Shown: positions 1 to 6,171 of the stretch, in pieces
Position numbering within the stretch: position 1 is the first letter of the stretch
Layout: each line of letters begins with the position of its first letter
Source of the DNA: a virus
IMG/VR virus record: IMGVR_UViG_3300020419_000063
Span: 1-29,820 of that record
Reading direction: 5' to 3' (one strand)
DNA: 29,820 nucleotides
Notes under the pieces: generated by a model
What the model was told of the DNA's origin: nothing
What the model saw: only the letters and a program-made list of their open reading frames with translations
Databases searched by the model: none
Made by a program: the position numbers and the translations under genes

Positions 1-186
1 AAAGAGGTTTACAAATCAAAGGGTTGGGTGTATGCTGAGTATAAGCTCAACACAAACTTCACCAGAGAGCAGTTTTATAATGAGTTTGGTAGAGGGTCAA
101 CTTTCCCCCAAGTTATTATCTCTGGACATAAGATGGGAGGTTGCACTGAAACTGTAAAATACCTACGAGAAAACACCTACCTATAA
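1..186 (+). CDS. Glutaredoxin, 3' part (5' end outside window)
   Basis: The reading frame is open from base 1 to the TAA at 184-186, giving the last 61 residues of a glutaredoxin. What is seen is the C-terminal half of the thioredoxin fold: the cis-proline segment STFPQVIISG followed by HKMGGCTET, which matches the family pattern T-V-P-x-(I/V)-F-I-x-G-x-x-I-G-G-x-x-(D/E). The CPYC-type redox site lies upstream of the window and cannot be judged. In T4-like phages such proteins donate electrons to ribonucleotide reductase, which suits a phage that also carries thyX 1.6 kb downstream. The stop codon shares one base with the next ATG (taATG), so the two genes are probably translationally coupled. 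Confidence 0.88.
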   Translation, partial: KEVYKSKGWVYAEYKLNTNFTREQFYNEFGRGSTFPQVIISGHKMGGCTETVKYLRENTYL

Positions 187-533
187 TGCAAAAGAATACT
201 GAAGAATTGTATACCCTAGTTGACCGAGCACTCGATGAGGCAATGGTCAACGGAAAGTTTCTCTTCAAAATGTATCCTTATTTGAAAGCAGAAAAGTGGA
301 CACGAAGAGAAGTCAATGCCTTCATTGAATCAACTGTAGCAGCAGAAGTTAGTAACGCTGTGTTAGAGTTGGAAGGTTACATTAAGGGTGGTGACTCTCA
401 ACTTAAAGAGTCATATGGACACATCCCTAAACCCAAAGCAAGAAAGATAAAGGATTATCTTTATTCAATCTTGAATGATGCTTGGACATACCATGCCGAG
501 CGAAAACCTGGGAGAAAAAAGGTTACTAAATAA
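186..533 (+). CDS. Conserved hypothetical protein, 115 aa
   Basis: I do not recognise a domain. The product is soluble, mostly helical and has a basic C-terminal tail (ending RKPGRKKVTK) that could touch nucleic acid. The ATG overlaps the glutaredoxin stop by one base, which supports this start and points to co-expression. Its place among nucleotide-metabolism genes is the only functional hint. Codon use and AT content look like those of its neighbours, so there is no sign of recent foreign origin. Confidence 0.7.
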   Translation: MQKNTEELYTLVDRALDEAMVNGKFLFKMYPYLKAEKWTRREVNAFIESTVAAEVSNAVLELEGYIKGGDSQLKESYGHIPKPKARKIKDYLYSILNDAWTYHAERKPGRKKVTK

Positions 534-556
534 AAGTACATACTCAGGAGTAGCCC

Positions 557-799
557 ATGCAGGAAATAGAATTTTTATACATGGCATTCTTCCTAACCAT
601 CGGAGCATTCCTCTTAGGAGCCATAATATCTTGGAATCTTAAGGGGATTTATGATGAGTGGGTAGAGAAAGCAGACTATGCTGCTGTTGCTATTCACCCT
701 GAGATGCAAGGCGAAGATGGATACGCAGACCCATCTGAATTATTGTACTTGCGTTTTACGGATGAAGATGCTACACTAGAGGATGAAGAAGAATCTTAA
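557..799 (+). CDS. Small single-pass membrane protein with acidic tail, 80 aa
   Basis: Residues about 7-27 form one strongly hydrophobic helix (AFFLTIGAFLLGAIISW). A polar C-terminal domain follows, ending in a run of acidic residues (DEDATLEDEEES). The start is well supported: AGGAG at 546-550 lies six bases before the ATG, one of the clearest Shine-Dalgarno sites in this part of the window. The motif SELLYLRF near residue 65 looks like a conserved phage motif, but I assign no function. It is probably inserted in the host cytoplasmic or thylakoid membrane, with the side of the acidic tail unknown. Confidence 0.72.
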   Translation: MQEIEFLYMAFFLTIGAFLLGAIISWNLKGIYDEWVEKADYAAVAIHPEMQGEDGYADPSELLYLRFTDEDATLEDEEES

Positions 800-812
800 T
801 TAGATTTTTACA

Positions 813-1253
813 ATGAAACTGATGATTTCTGAAGTGCTTCGCAAAGCACACAATGCAAAGACTAAAGCACAAAAAATAAAAATCCTACAGGATAACAGTA
901 CACAAACTCTACGCTCAATGTTTATCATGAATTTTGACGAGACTTTAGTGTCACGTATTCCTGCAGGAGATGTGCCTTATAAACCTAATGAAGCCCCAAA
1001 GGGGACTGAGCACACTCTTCTTGAGAAAGAAGGAAAGAAGTTATACTATTACTTCAAAGGTGGAGCAGACAATCTGCCTGCCTTGAAGATAGAAACTATG
1101 TTTATCGCTTTATTAGAAGGACTACATGCTGATGAAGCAGAGATAGTTGTTGCTGCCATTAATAAAAAACTTCACAAGAAGTATCGTATTACCCAAGCGG
1201 TTGTGGAAGAAGCATTTCCACAAATCAAATGGGGTAACAGAGGCAGACCATAG
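813..1253 (+). CDS. Conserved cyanophage hypothetical protein, 146 aa
   Basis: From memory this belongs to a protein family found widely in T4-like cyanophages (possibly the one catalogued as DUF6433). The recognisable features are a helical N-terminus, a central segment PYKPNEAPKGTEHT, the stretch LLEGLHADEAEIV near residue 104, and the end VVEEAFPQIKWG. The function is unknown. There is no membrane segment or catalytic motif that I can name. Two in-frame ATGs (813 and 822) are possible starts, and neither has a good ribosome binding site. The stop TAG (1251-1253) shares a G with the GTG start of the next gene. Confidence 0.75.
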   Translation: MKLMISEVLRKAHNAKTKAQKIKILQDNSTQTLRSMFIMNFDETLVSRIPAGDVPYKPNEAPKGTEHTLLEKEGKKLYYYFKGGADNLPALKIETMFIALLEGLHADEAEIVVAAINKKLHKKYRITQAVVEEAFPQIKWGNRGRP

Positions 1254-1519
1254 TGAAAGTGTTAGCAAGTGACTGTCTTATTGAGGCAGCACAAGACCCT
1301 AAACTTCCTTATACTGCATACCTTGTAGAATATGTTGCACCTGATGAGCATACTAAGTATGATATCGTTATGGGTAATAAACAATCTGAGATATTCGATG
1401 CTTACTATGATAAGTATGGAAAAGGATTGAAGAAGATTACACAGGCAGCAGGAAAAATTAATCCAAAGATATGGCAAGACCCCAACGAAAAAGTGGACAA
1501 GAAAAAGAAAAGAAAATAG
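1253..1519 (+). CDS. Hypothetical protein with very basic tail, 88 aa (GTG start)
   Basis: The start is the GTG that overlaps the previous TAG (taGTG). No ATG lies near enough to be a better choice, because the first residues (KVLASDCLIEAA) already read as a folded N-terminus. The body has a pattern of short strands and helices with no domain that I recognise. It ends in a lysine/arginine run (KVDKKKKRK), which could bind nucleic acid or a membrane surface. The same taGTG junction joins it to the next gene, so the three genes 813-1782 behave as one coupled unit. Confidence 0.65.
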   Translation: MKVLASDCLIEAAQDPKLPYTAYLVEYVAPDEHTKYDIVMGNKQSEIFDAYYDKYGKGLKKITQAAGKINPKIWQDPNEKVDKKKKRK

Positions 1520-1782
1520 TGGAAGTATTCTTTGACCCTCGTAAGAAGGCACAACAAGAGATAGAAGACCAGAAAATTCTTACTGAAAAGGAAGAAGAGA
1601 AGGAGCGTAACATAAAGTTAGGAGAGCAAACACTTAAAGCTATCGCAGACTTTACTGTTAAACCATTCCTATTAATGTTACTCTGGAATATTACACTACC
1701 ATCTTTCGGAATTGCAACCATAAGTTATTTTGGTGCAGTTGGAATCTACGCAATCGCAAGAATTTTATTTAAGCATGACTAA
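1519..1782 (+). CDS. Coiled-coil plus membrane-hairpin protein, 87 aa (GTG start)
   Basis: An upstream ATG at 1471 is in frame, but it would create a 49-base overlap and a lysine-rich extension that is only the shadow of the previous gene. The GTG at 1519 overlaps the TAG of that gene (taGTG) exactly as its own start overlaps the gene before it, so I choose 1519. Residues about 8-35 are charged and helical (rich in Glu, Lys, Gln), and may form a coiled coil. Residues about 48-83 are hydrophobic with a break at NITLPSFG, which fits one long or two short membrane helices. The function is unknown. The stop overlaps thyX by eight bases (ATGACTAA). Confidence 0.62.
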   Translation: MEVFFDPRKKAQQEIEDQKILTEKEEEKERNIKLGEQTLKAIADFTVKPFLLMLLWNITLPSFGIATISYFGAVGIYAIARILFKHD

Positions 1783-2485
1783 AGTATGTTTAGTTTCTGT
1801 GACACCTGACGCAGAAAAAACTATGGGTTATGTTGCTCGTGTAAGTAACCCTAACAATCAATCTAACCCATCTGTTGAAGGTCTCTTAAGTTATTGCATC
1901 AAGCACAACCATTGGTCTGTATTTGAGCAAGCATTTATGACACTTGAGATTAATACTACACGTGCTATCGCAGCACAAGTATTAAGACACAGAAGTTTTA
2001 CATTCCAAGAGTTTTCTCAACGCTATGCTGATGCAGGAATGCTAGGTGATATTCCTGTCCCTGATTTGCGTCGTCAAGATACTAAAAATAGACAGAATAG
2101 TATCGATGACATTGACCCTATTGTAAAAGCAAAATTTGATGCTAAGATAGAGGAGCATTTCTTTCAAGCACAACACATCTATGGTGAAATGCTAGATGAA
2201 GGAATTGCTAAAGAGTGTGCTAGAATGGTCTTGCCTTTAGCAACTCCAACCAGAATTTACATGAGTGGTAGTGTCCGTAGTTGGTTACACTACATCGAAT
2301 TGCGGTCAGCAAATGGCACGCAGAAAGAACACATGGACATCGCTAATCTATGCAGAGAGCATCTTATCTGTCAGTTTCCAATCGTTGCTAAGGCAATGGG
2401 GTGGTGTGCTGAAGATAAAGATTGTAACTGCAATGACAACGATGAATACTGGAATGACTTACAACCCTGTCTAAAAATATTATGA
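1775..2485 (+). CDS. thyX: Flavin-dependent thymidylate synthase ThyX
   Basis: ThyX makes dTMP from dUMP with methylene-tetrahydrofolate, using FAD and NADPH, and supplies thymidine for phage DNA synthesis in the host cytoplasm. The signature RHR(x7)SxR is complete: R71-H72-R73, S81 and R83 within RHRSFTFQEFSQRY. The product is 236 aa, usual for the family, and ends in a Cys/Asp/Asn-rich tail (DKDCNCNDNDEYW) that is not part of the catalytic core. I start at ATG 1775 (MTKVCLVSV) rather than the in-frame ATG at 1730, because 1775 gives the ATGACTAA overlap with the previous gene and the expected N-terminal strand. ThyX is common in T4-like cyanophages. Confidence 0.96.
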   Translation: MTKVCLVSVTPDAEKTMGYVARVSNPNNQSNPSVEGLLSYCIKHNHWSVFEQAFMTLEINTTRAIAAQVLRHRSFTFQEFSQRYADAGMLGDIPVPDLRRQDTKNRQNSIDDIDPIVKAKFDAKIEEHFFQAQHIYGEMLDEGIAKECARMVLPLATPTRIYMSGSVRSWLHYIELRSANGTQKEHMDIANLCREHLICQFPIVAKAMGWCAEDKDCNCNDNDEYWNDLQPCLKIL

Positions 2486-2628
2486 TACCACATGCTAACT
2501 ACGACCCAAATATTACAGCACCAATTTCTATTGCAGTTATTGTTGTGTTGTTTATATTCTATGGAGTTTACAAAGCATTCTTTGCAAACGAAGGGTTAGC
2601 AGATCCTTGGGACGACCACGATGACTGA
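2482..2628 (+). CDS. PsbN-like small membrane protein, 48 aa
   Basis: This short frame starts at an ATG overlapping the thyX stop (ATGA) and ends overlapping the next ATG by eight bases (ATGACTGA). It therefore fills the gap between two coupled genes exactly. Residues about 12-35 form one membrane helix (ITAPISIAVIVVLFIFYGVY). The C-terminus KAFFANEGLADPWDDHDD resembles the end of cyanobacterial PsbN, whose pattern is Y-x-A-F-(x5-7)-L-x-D-P-F-(D/E)-(D/E)-H-E-D. PsbN is a 43-48 aa thylakoid protein needed for assembly of photosystem II reaction centres. That this phage peptide acts there is inference from resemblance, because the family is short and chance likeness is possible. Confidence 0.72.
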   Translation: MIPHANYDPNITAPISIAVIVVLFIFYGVYKAFFANEGLADPWDDHDD

Positions 2629-2809
2629 ATTAGGAACTAAAACCCTCAAGAAAAGATACCAAATTAAATCTAGATGGTATTATATTTTCTGGGGTGTCGC
2701 TACTGTATCTGTAGTAGCAGGACAAATCTATGTTGGTACAGGTTATCGACAAATGTCAAATACAATAGAGGACTTTAGAAATGCCTACATATCCCGTAAT
2801 AAATACTAA
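2621..2809 (+). CDS. Small single-pass membrane protein, 62 aa
   Basis: The N-terminal 18 residues are basic (TLKKRYQIKSRW), followed by one membrane helix at about 19-38 (YYIFWGVATVSVVAGQIYVG). The positive-inside rule would put the N-terminus in the cytoplasm. The ATG sits in an ATGACTGA overlap with the PsbN-like gene, so the pair is probably translated together. From memory this sequence type recurs in T4-like cyanophages, but no function is established that I can name. Given its partner, a role at the thylakoid or cytoplasmic membrane is possible. Confidence 0.72.
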   Translation: MTELGTKTLKKRYQIKSRWYYIFWGVATVSVVAGQIYVGTGYRQMSNTIEDFRNAYISRNKY

Positions 2810-3011
2810 AACAGGAGAGAAACAAGAACTCAACCTGTCTATGAAAAAGTATGACGAGTGGAGGAAAGAGAATCCAGACTGGGATAAAGACTGGTCTGCA
2901 GGGACTGGTGGTGTTACCTACGGTGACCCCAAACAGACTGATGGATTCAAAGAAGTGATGCAGAAAATTCAATCAGACCATCCACGAGCGAACTTGAGTC
3001 GCTATACCTAA
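2781..3011 (+). CDS. Conserved cyanophage hypothetical protein, 76 aa
   Basis: The N-terminus MPTYPVINTKTGEKQELNLS reads as a short beta hairpin resembling small zinc-ribbon regulators, but no cysteines are present to bind a metal. A Trp-rich stretch follows (EWRKENPDWDKDWSAG). The start lies 29 bases inside the previous gene, and GAGG upstream of it could serve as the ribosome binding site. From memory, proteins with this N-terminus recur in cyanophages close to phoH. The function is unknown. Confidence 0.72.
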   Translation: MPTYPVINTKTGEKQELNLSMKKYDEWRKENPDWDKDWSAGTGGVTYGDPKQTDGFKEVMQKIQSDHPRANLSRYT

Positions 3012-3014
3012 ATT

Positions 3015-3776
3015 ATGCCTGTCAAAAAGAAAAACGGTAACGGTAACGGAAAGTACGACCACTACTCTGTTAAGCAGATGAAGAGACGTAAACCAATTAA
3101 CCTCGAGCATCTCAAAACTATTGAGCCACTCACACCTAATCAAAAGTTAGTCTTTGATGCTTATGCTCAAGGACAAAACCTTGTGCTACATGGTGCAGCA
3201 GGTACTGGTAAAACATTCATTAGTATCTTCCTAGCATTGCAAGAAGTGCTAGCTCCAGAGTCACCATATGAAAAAGTTTATATGGTCAGGTCTCTTGTGC
3301 CTACCAGAGAGATTGGTTTCCTCCCAGGTGACCATGATGATAAGTCATTACTGTATCAGATTCCTTATAAGAATATGGTAAAGTATATGTTTGAAATGCC
3401 TGATGACAATGCATTTGAATCACTCTATGCTAACCTCAGGAATCAAGAGACTATTTCTTTTTGGTCAACGTCATTCATACGTGGTACTACATTAGATAAC
3501 TGTGTGATTATTGTAGATGAATTCAGTAACTTGAATTTTCATGAATTAGATAGTATAATAACTCGTGTGGGTCAGAATGCTAAGATTATTTTCTCAGGAG
3601 ACTACGCACAATCTGATTTAGCAAAGAGTAATGAAAAGAATGGAGTCCTAGACTTCCTTAAAATCATACAGACAATGCCTTCCTTTACTTGCACCGAGTT
3701 TGGTATTGATGACATCGTTAGGTCTGGTCTCGTTAAGGAGTATCTTATCAGTAAAATTAATATGGGATTAAATTAA
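3015..3776 (+). CDS. phoH: PhoH-like P-loop ATPase
   Basis: The protein has the PhoH ATPase core: a Walker A loop G60-A-A-G-T-G-K-T67 in LVLHGAAGTGKTF and a Walker B segment IIVDEF with D168-E169, followed by IIFSGDYAQSDL as in the superfamily 1-like PhoH fold. Its length of 253 aa is usual for cyanophage PhoH, and the basic N-terminus (VKKKNGNGNGKY) is a typical leader. phoH is one of the most common cyanophage auxiliary genes. In bacteria it is linked to phosphate starvation and RNA metabolism, but its role in phages is not settled. The stop shares one base with the ATG of the nuclease gene that follows, so the two may act in one nucleic-acid process. Confidence 0.93.
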   Translation: MPVKKKNGNGNGKYDHYSVKQMKRRKPINLEHLKTIEPLTPNQKLVFDAYAQGQNLVLHGAAGTGKTFISIFLALQEVLAPESPYEKVYMVRSLVPTREIGFLPGDHDDKSLLYQIPYKNMVKYMFEMPDDNAFESLYANLRNQETISFWSTSFIRGTTLDNCVIIVDEFSNLNFHELDSIITRVGQNAKIIFSGDYAQSDLAKSNEKNGVLDFLKIIQTMPSFTCTEFGIDDIVRSGLVKEYLISKINMGLN

Positions 3777-4450
3777 TGTTTAATTATGTGGGCACTCCTC
3801 TTGAATTAGAGGACTTACAAAGTCAGACTCTAACTCATGGACGTTTCTATAAACTAGATGACGTGTGGGTACCTAGTGTTACTACTGTTGTAGGACACCA
3901 ATCTAAGCAAGGAATACTTGACTGGGAAAACAGAATAGGTTATACTGAAGCGGAGAAGATAAGACGTGCTGCAGCATGGCGAGGCACGAAGTATCATTCC
4001 ATTGTAGAATATTATTTAAGAAATGAACCTGAGAAAATTAAGGAGAGCAAGGGTCTTCCCAAGTACCTTTTTGGGGCTAGTCGTGAGACTCTTAATCGGA
4101 TTTCTAATATTCATGTTCTTGAAGCCCCTCTTTATTCTAGGAATTTATATCTCGCTGGCCGTGTCGATTGCATTGCTGAGTTTGATAATGAGTTGGCTGT
4201 AATTGACTTTAAAACTACAGGCACACTTAAGAAAGAAAAATACCTAGACAAATACTTTGTGCAAGAAGCAGCGTATGCATACATGTATTATGAATTGACT
4301 GGGGTAGAAGTCGACAAACTTGTCACCATATCTGTTGCCGAAGATGGGCAAACACAAGTGGTTGAGAAGTATGATAAAGTTCCTTACATCAACACCCTCA
4401 TTGAATGGATAAAAGACTACCGCTATTACACAGAGGGTTTAAATAAATGA
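3776..4450 (+). CDS. RecB/Cas4-type PD-(D/E)XK exonuclease
   Basis: All motifs of the RecB-like nuclease family are visible in order: GTKYH with H74, E116 (VLEAPLY), GRVD with D131, DFKT with D144 and K146, and the Q163-x3-Y motif (QEAAYAY). These form the metal-binding active centre that cuts DNA phosphodiester bonds, usually as a 5'-3' or single-strand exonuclease. The length is 224 aa. The ATG overlaps the phoH stop by one base and its stop overlaps gene 33 (ATGA). A role in recombination, DNA repair or host DNA breakdown is likely. No iron-sulphur cluster cysteines of the Cas4 type are present, so it is closer to phage lambda-exo/RecB-domain enzymes than to true Cas4. Confidence 0.85.
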   Translation: MFNYVGTPLELEDLQSQTLTHGRFYKLDDVWVPSVTTVVGHQSKQGILDWENRIGYTEAEKIRRAAAWRGTKYHSIVEYYLRNEPEKIKESKGLPKYLFGASRETLNRISNIHVLEAPLYSRNLYLAGRVDCIAEFDNELAVIDFKTTGTLKKEKYLDKYFVQEAAYAYMYYELTGVEVDKLVTISVAEDGQTQVVEKYDKVPYINTLIEWIKDYRYYTEGLNK

Positions 4451-4692
4451 AGGAAATTGAAGAAAAATTTATGACTCAAGGAAAGTTTACATCCCTTGTT
4501 GAAAACCTCGTTAAAGACAGTAACGGTCTTGTCAATTACATTGAAGCAGTCACATCTGTATGTGATGAGTTAGAGATAGATGTCACCACAGTAAAGAAAT
4601 TAATTTCTAAACCTTTAAAGGATAAGATACAGTGGGATGCTGCAAGACTAAATTATATTAAACGTACAAGTAAAGCAGTTTTAAACCTATGA
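4447..4692 (+). CDS. 33: Late-promoter transcription co-activator gp33
   Basis: The 81-aa product lines up with the core of T4 gp33 as I recall it: F-x-x-x-V/M-E at residues 14-19, a Y-I/L-E-A helix (NYIEAVTS), an acidic turn with D/E-I, then K-x-I-x-x-x-(L/I)-x-x-K-I-Q-x-x-A. T4 gp33 bridges RNA polymerase and the sliding clamp at late promoters. Here the C-terminus ends in VLNL, short and hydrophobic, where T4 has its clamp-binding tail. The gene starts in an ATGA overlap with the nuclease gene. Its presence fits the TATAAATA/CTAAATA late promoters in this window. It is shorter than T4 gp33 (112 aa) because the N-terminal part is missing. Confidence 0.72.
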   Translation: MKEIEEKFMTQGKFTSLVENLVKDSNGLVNYIEAVTSVCDELEIDVTTVKKLISKPLKDKIQWDAARLNYIKRTSKAVLNL

Positions 4693-5057
4693 ATTCCGAA
4701 GAAAGTTTCTTTGAATCTGATGTAGTCCAAAAAGAGTTGACTGACATACAGGAAACATACACACAACTACTAAAAATATCCTCAGGATTGGCAGAGTTTT
4801 CTCCTTCTGAAAGACTTGACCACATTAATAAAACACTTGAGTTGATTGCTAAACAGAAAGTATTTTATTCACGTCTTGCTCTTGCGTCACATAATATATC
4901 AGGAGATGAAAACGATGAGGAAGCAACCTTTGTAAAAGAAAAGATAGATACTTTATCTGCACAGTATTCTGGAGGATTAAACCTCATGTTAATACTACAA
5001 CAGATGGAAGACAAATTACGTTCTTGGAAGAAGGAGATACAAGATGCCGAATCCTAA
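4689..5057 (+). CDS. DUF1825-like cyanobacterial-type protein, 122 aa
   Basis: The N-terminus SFFESDVVQKELTDIQETY closely follows the pattern of the cyanobacterial DUF1825 family (x-F-F-D/E-S-D/E-I/V-V-Q-x-E-x-x-x-L/I). The rest is helical with the family-like order: a middle helix with K-x-x-F-Y/M-x-R (KVFYSRLALAS) and a C-terminal helix LQQMEDKLRSWKKEI. The function of DUF1825 is not known. Two extra segments near GDENDEEATF are not expected in the host protein. The gene is coupled to gp33 by an ATGA overlap, so it may work with transcription or DNA metabolism proteins. This is a likely host-derived gene, judged by family resemblance only. Confidence 0.68.
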   Translation: MNSEESFFESDVVQKELTDIQETYTQLLKISSGLAEFSPSERLDHINKTLELIAKQKVFYSRLALASHNISGDENDEEATFVKEKIDTLSAQYSGGLNLMLILQQMEDKLRSWKKEIQDAES

Positions 5058-5199
5058 TCAACTCTATGAGGATGCAGAGAGACTTAATGACCTGTTTGAG
5101 GAGTTGCTATGGGATGCAGACGATGAATTGTTTTTTACTCATGACGGAGATAAGGTAATAATATACAACAAGTCTAAACAGGGACTTGACAAGTCCTAA
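5044..5199 (+). CDS. Small acidic protein, 51 aa
   Basis: A frame begins at ATG 5044 inside the end of the DUF1825-like gene and closes at TAA 5197-5199. The product (MPNPNQLYEDAERLNDLFEE at the start) is acidic, with an N-terminal amphipathic helix and a short strand segment VIIYNKS. It fills the space up to the gene 32 leader, and its last codons (GLDKS) overlap a 15-bp palindrome while its TAA is part of a CTAAATA promoter box. I do not recognise a family, although small proteins of this look occur in cyanophages. It is judged real from coupling and coding character. Confidence 0.6.
   Translation: MPNPNQLYEDAERLNDLFEELLWDADDELFFTHDGDKVIIYNKSKQGLDKS
5182..5196. promoter_or_regulatory. Perfect 7+1+7 palindrome upstream of gene 32
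   Basis: GGACTTG-A-CAAGTCC is a perfect inverted repeat with a single central base. It contains TTGACA (5186-5191) and abuts the CTAAATAA box. In RNA it could fold as GGACT/AGTCC with the loop TGACA. It may be an operator for a dimeric protein, a -35-like element or an mRNA structure used in control of gene 32. Which of these is not decidable from sequence. Confidence 0.45.
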
Positions 5200-5203
5200 A
5201 TAA
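5196..5203 (+). promoter_or_regulatory. CTAAATAA late-type promoter of gene 32
   Basis: CTAAATAA is close to the T4 late box TATAAATA and to the NATAAATA/CTAAATA variants expected in cyanomyoviruses. It lies about 60 bases before the gene 32 ATG. Its TAA is also the stop codon of the preceding 51-aa ORF. The match is short and AT-rich, so its position at a gene boundary is the main support. Confidence 0.45.
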
Positions 5204-5262
5204 TATGTCATCATAATACGGTGGCAAATACAAAAAAACAAAACCACAACGGAGAAATACAA

Positions 5263-6171
5263 ATGTCATTCGCATCACTTAAGAAGAAGTCTGGTAGCTT
5301 TGATAAGCTTACCAAACAGATTGAGCAGATGTCTAAACCTAAGGGCGCAGGACCTGATGAGAGACTCTGGAAACCTGGGGTCGATAAGTCTGGAAATGGA
5401 TATGCAATAATCCGATTCCTTCCTGAGCCAGATGGTGAAGACCTACCATGGGCACAAGTTTGGAGTCACGCATTCCAAGGTGCAGGCGGTTGGTATATTG
5501 AGAATTCACTCACTACATTGGGACAAAAAGACCCTGTTGGTGAATTGAATCGCACCCTTTGGAATTCTGGTCTAGACCAAGACAAAGAGACTGCTCGTAA
5601 ACAGAAGAGGAAACTCTCCTACTACAGCAACATCTATGTTGTTAAAGACCAACTCAACCCAGATAATGAAGGAAAGGTCTTCCTATACAAGTATGGCAAG
5701 AAGATTCATGATAAGATTGTGAGTTCTATGCAACCTCAATTCGAGGATGAAGAACCTATCAACCCATTTGATATGTGGAAAGGTGCGGACTTCCGTATCA
5801 AGATACAAACCATCGGTGGGTATTGGAATTATGATAAGTCTGACTTCGCACCAACTTCTCCTCTAGGGGGATTTGATGACGCTAAGTTAGAAGAAATTTG
5901 GAAGTCACAACACTCTCTAAAGGAGTTTACTGACCCTGCCAACTTTAAATCATATGAGCAACTAGAAGAGAGACTCAACACTGTGTTGAATAAGTCTGCT
6001 CGTCCTACAGTCCGCTCATTTGACGGTGAAGAAACAGAAGCAGTGTACGCAGAAGAAACTGTCACACAACCTTCCACACCTAGTGGATTTGGTGATAAAG
6101 TTAAAGAGTTAAGTCAGAATTCTAGTAGTCCTGACCTTGATTACTTCGCATCACTAGCTGAAAACGACTAA
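5263..6171 (+). CDS. 32: Single-stranded DNA-binding protein gp32
   Basis: gp32 coats single-stranded DNA in phage replication, recombination and repair. The N-terminus (SFASLKKKSGSFDKLTKQIE) is the LAST-type cooperativity segment. The OB-fold core carries NGYAIIRFLP, GGWYIENSLTTLG, NIYVVKD, NEGKVFLYKYGKKIHDKI and KGADFRIKI, all in T4 order. The tail is acidic (SPDLDYFASLAEND), as needed for partner docking. I start at ATG 5263, with GGAG eight bases upstream, rather than at an in-frame GTG at 5221, because homologues begin MSFASLKK. The product is 302 aa and contains no cysteine at all, so the T4 zinc site (His plus three Cys) is missing. The stop shares one base with the next ATG. Confidence 0.95.
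   Translation: MSFASLKKKSGSFDKLTKQIEQMSKPKGAGPDERLWKPGVDKSGNGYAIIRFLPEPDGEDLPWAQVWSHAFQGAGGWYIENSLTTLGQKDPVGELNRTLWNSGLDQDKETARKQKRKLSYYSNIYVVKDQLNPDNEGKVFLYKYGKKIHDKIVSSMQPQFEDEEPINPFDMWKGADFRIKIQTIGGYWNYDKSDFAPTSPLGGFDDAKLEEIWKSQHSLKEFTDPANFKSYEQLEERLNTVLNKSARPTVRSFDGEETEAVYAEETVTQPSTPSGFGDKVKELSQNSSSPDLDYFASLAEND

Noticed and set aside
3776-4450. Cas4 protein of a CRISPR system
   Set aside because: The nuclease motifs fit the broad RecB/Cas4 superfamily, but the four iron-sulphur cysteines are missing and no CRISPR array or other cas gene is present.
5221-5262. N-terminal extension of gp32 from GTG 5221
   Set aside because: The ATG at 5263 has GGAG upstream and begins with the conserved MSFASLKK; the extension is Asn/Lys-rich leader sequence.
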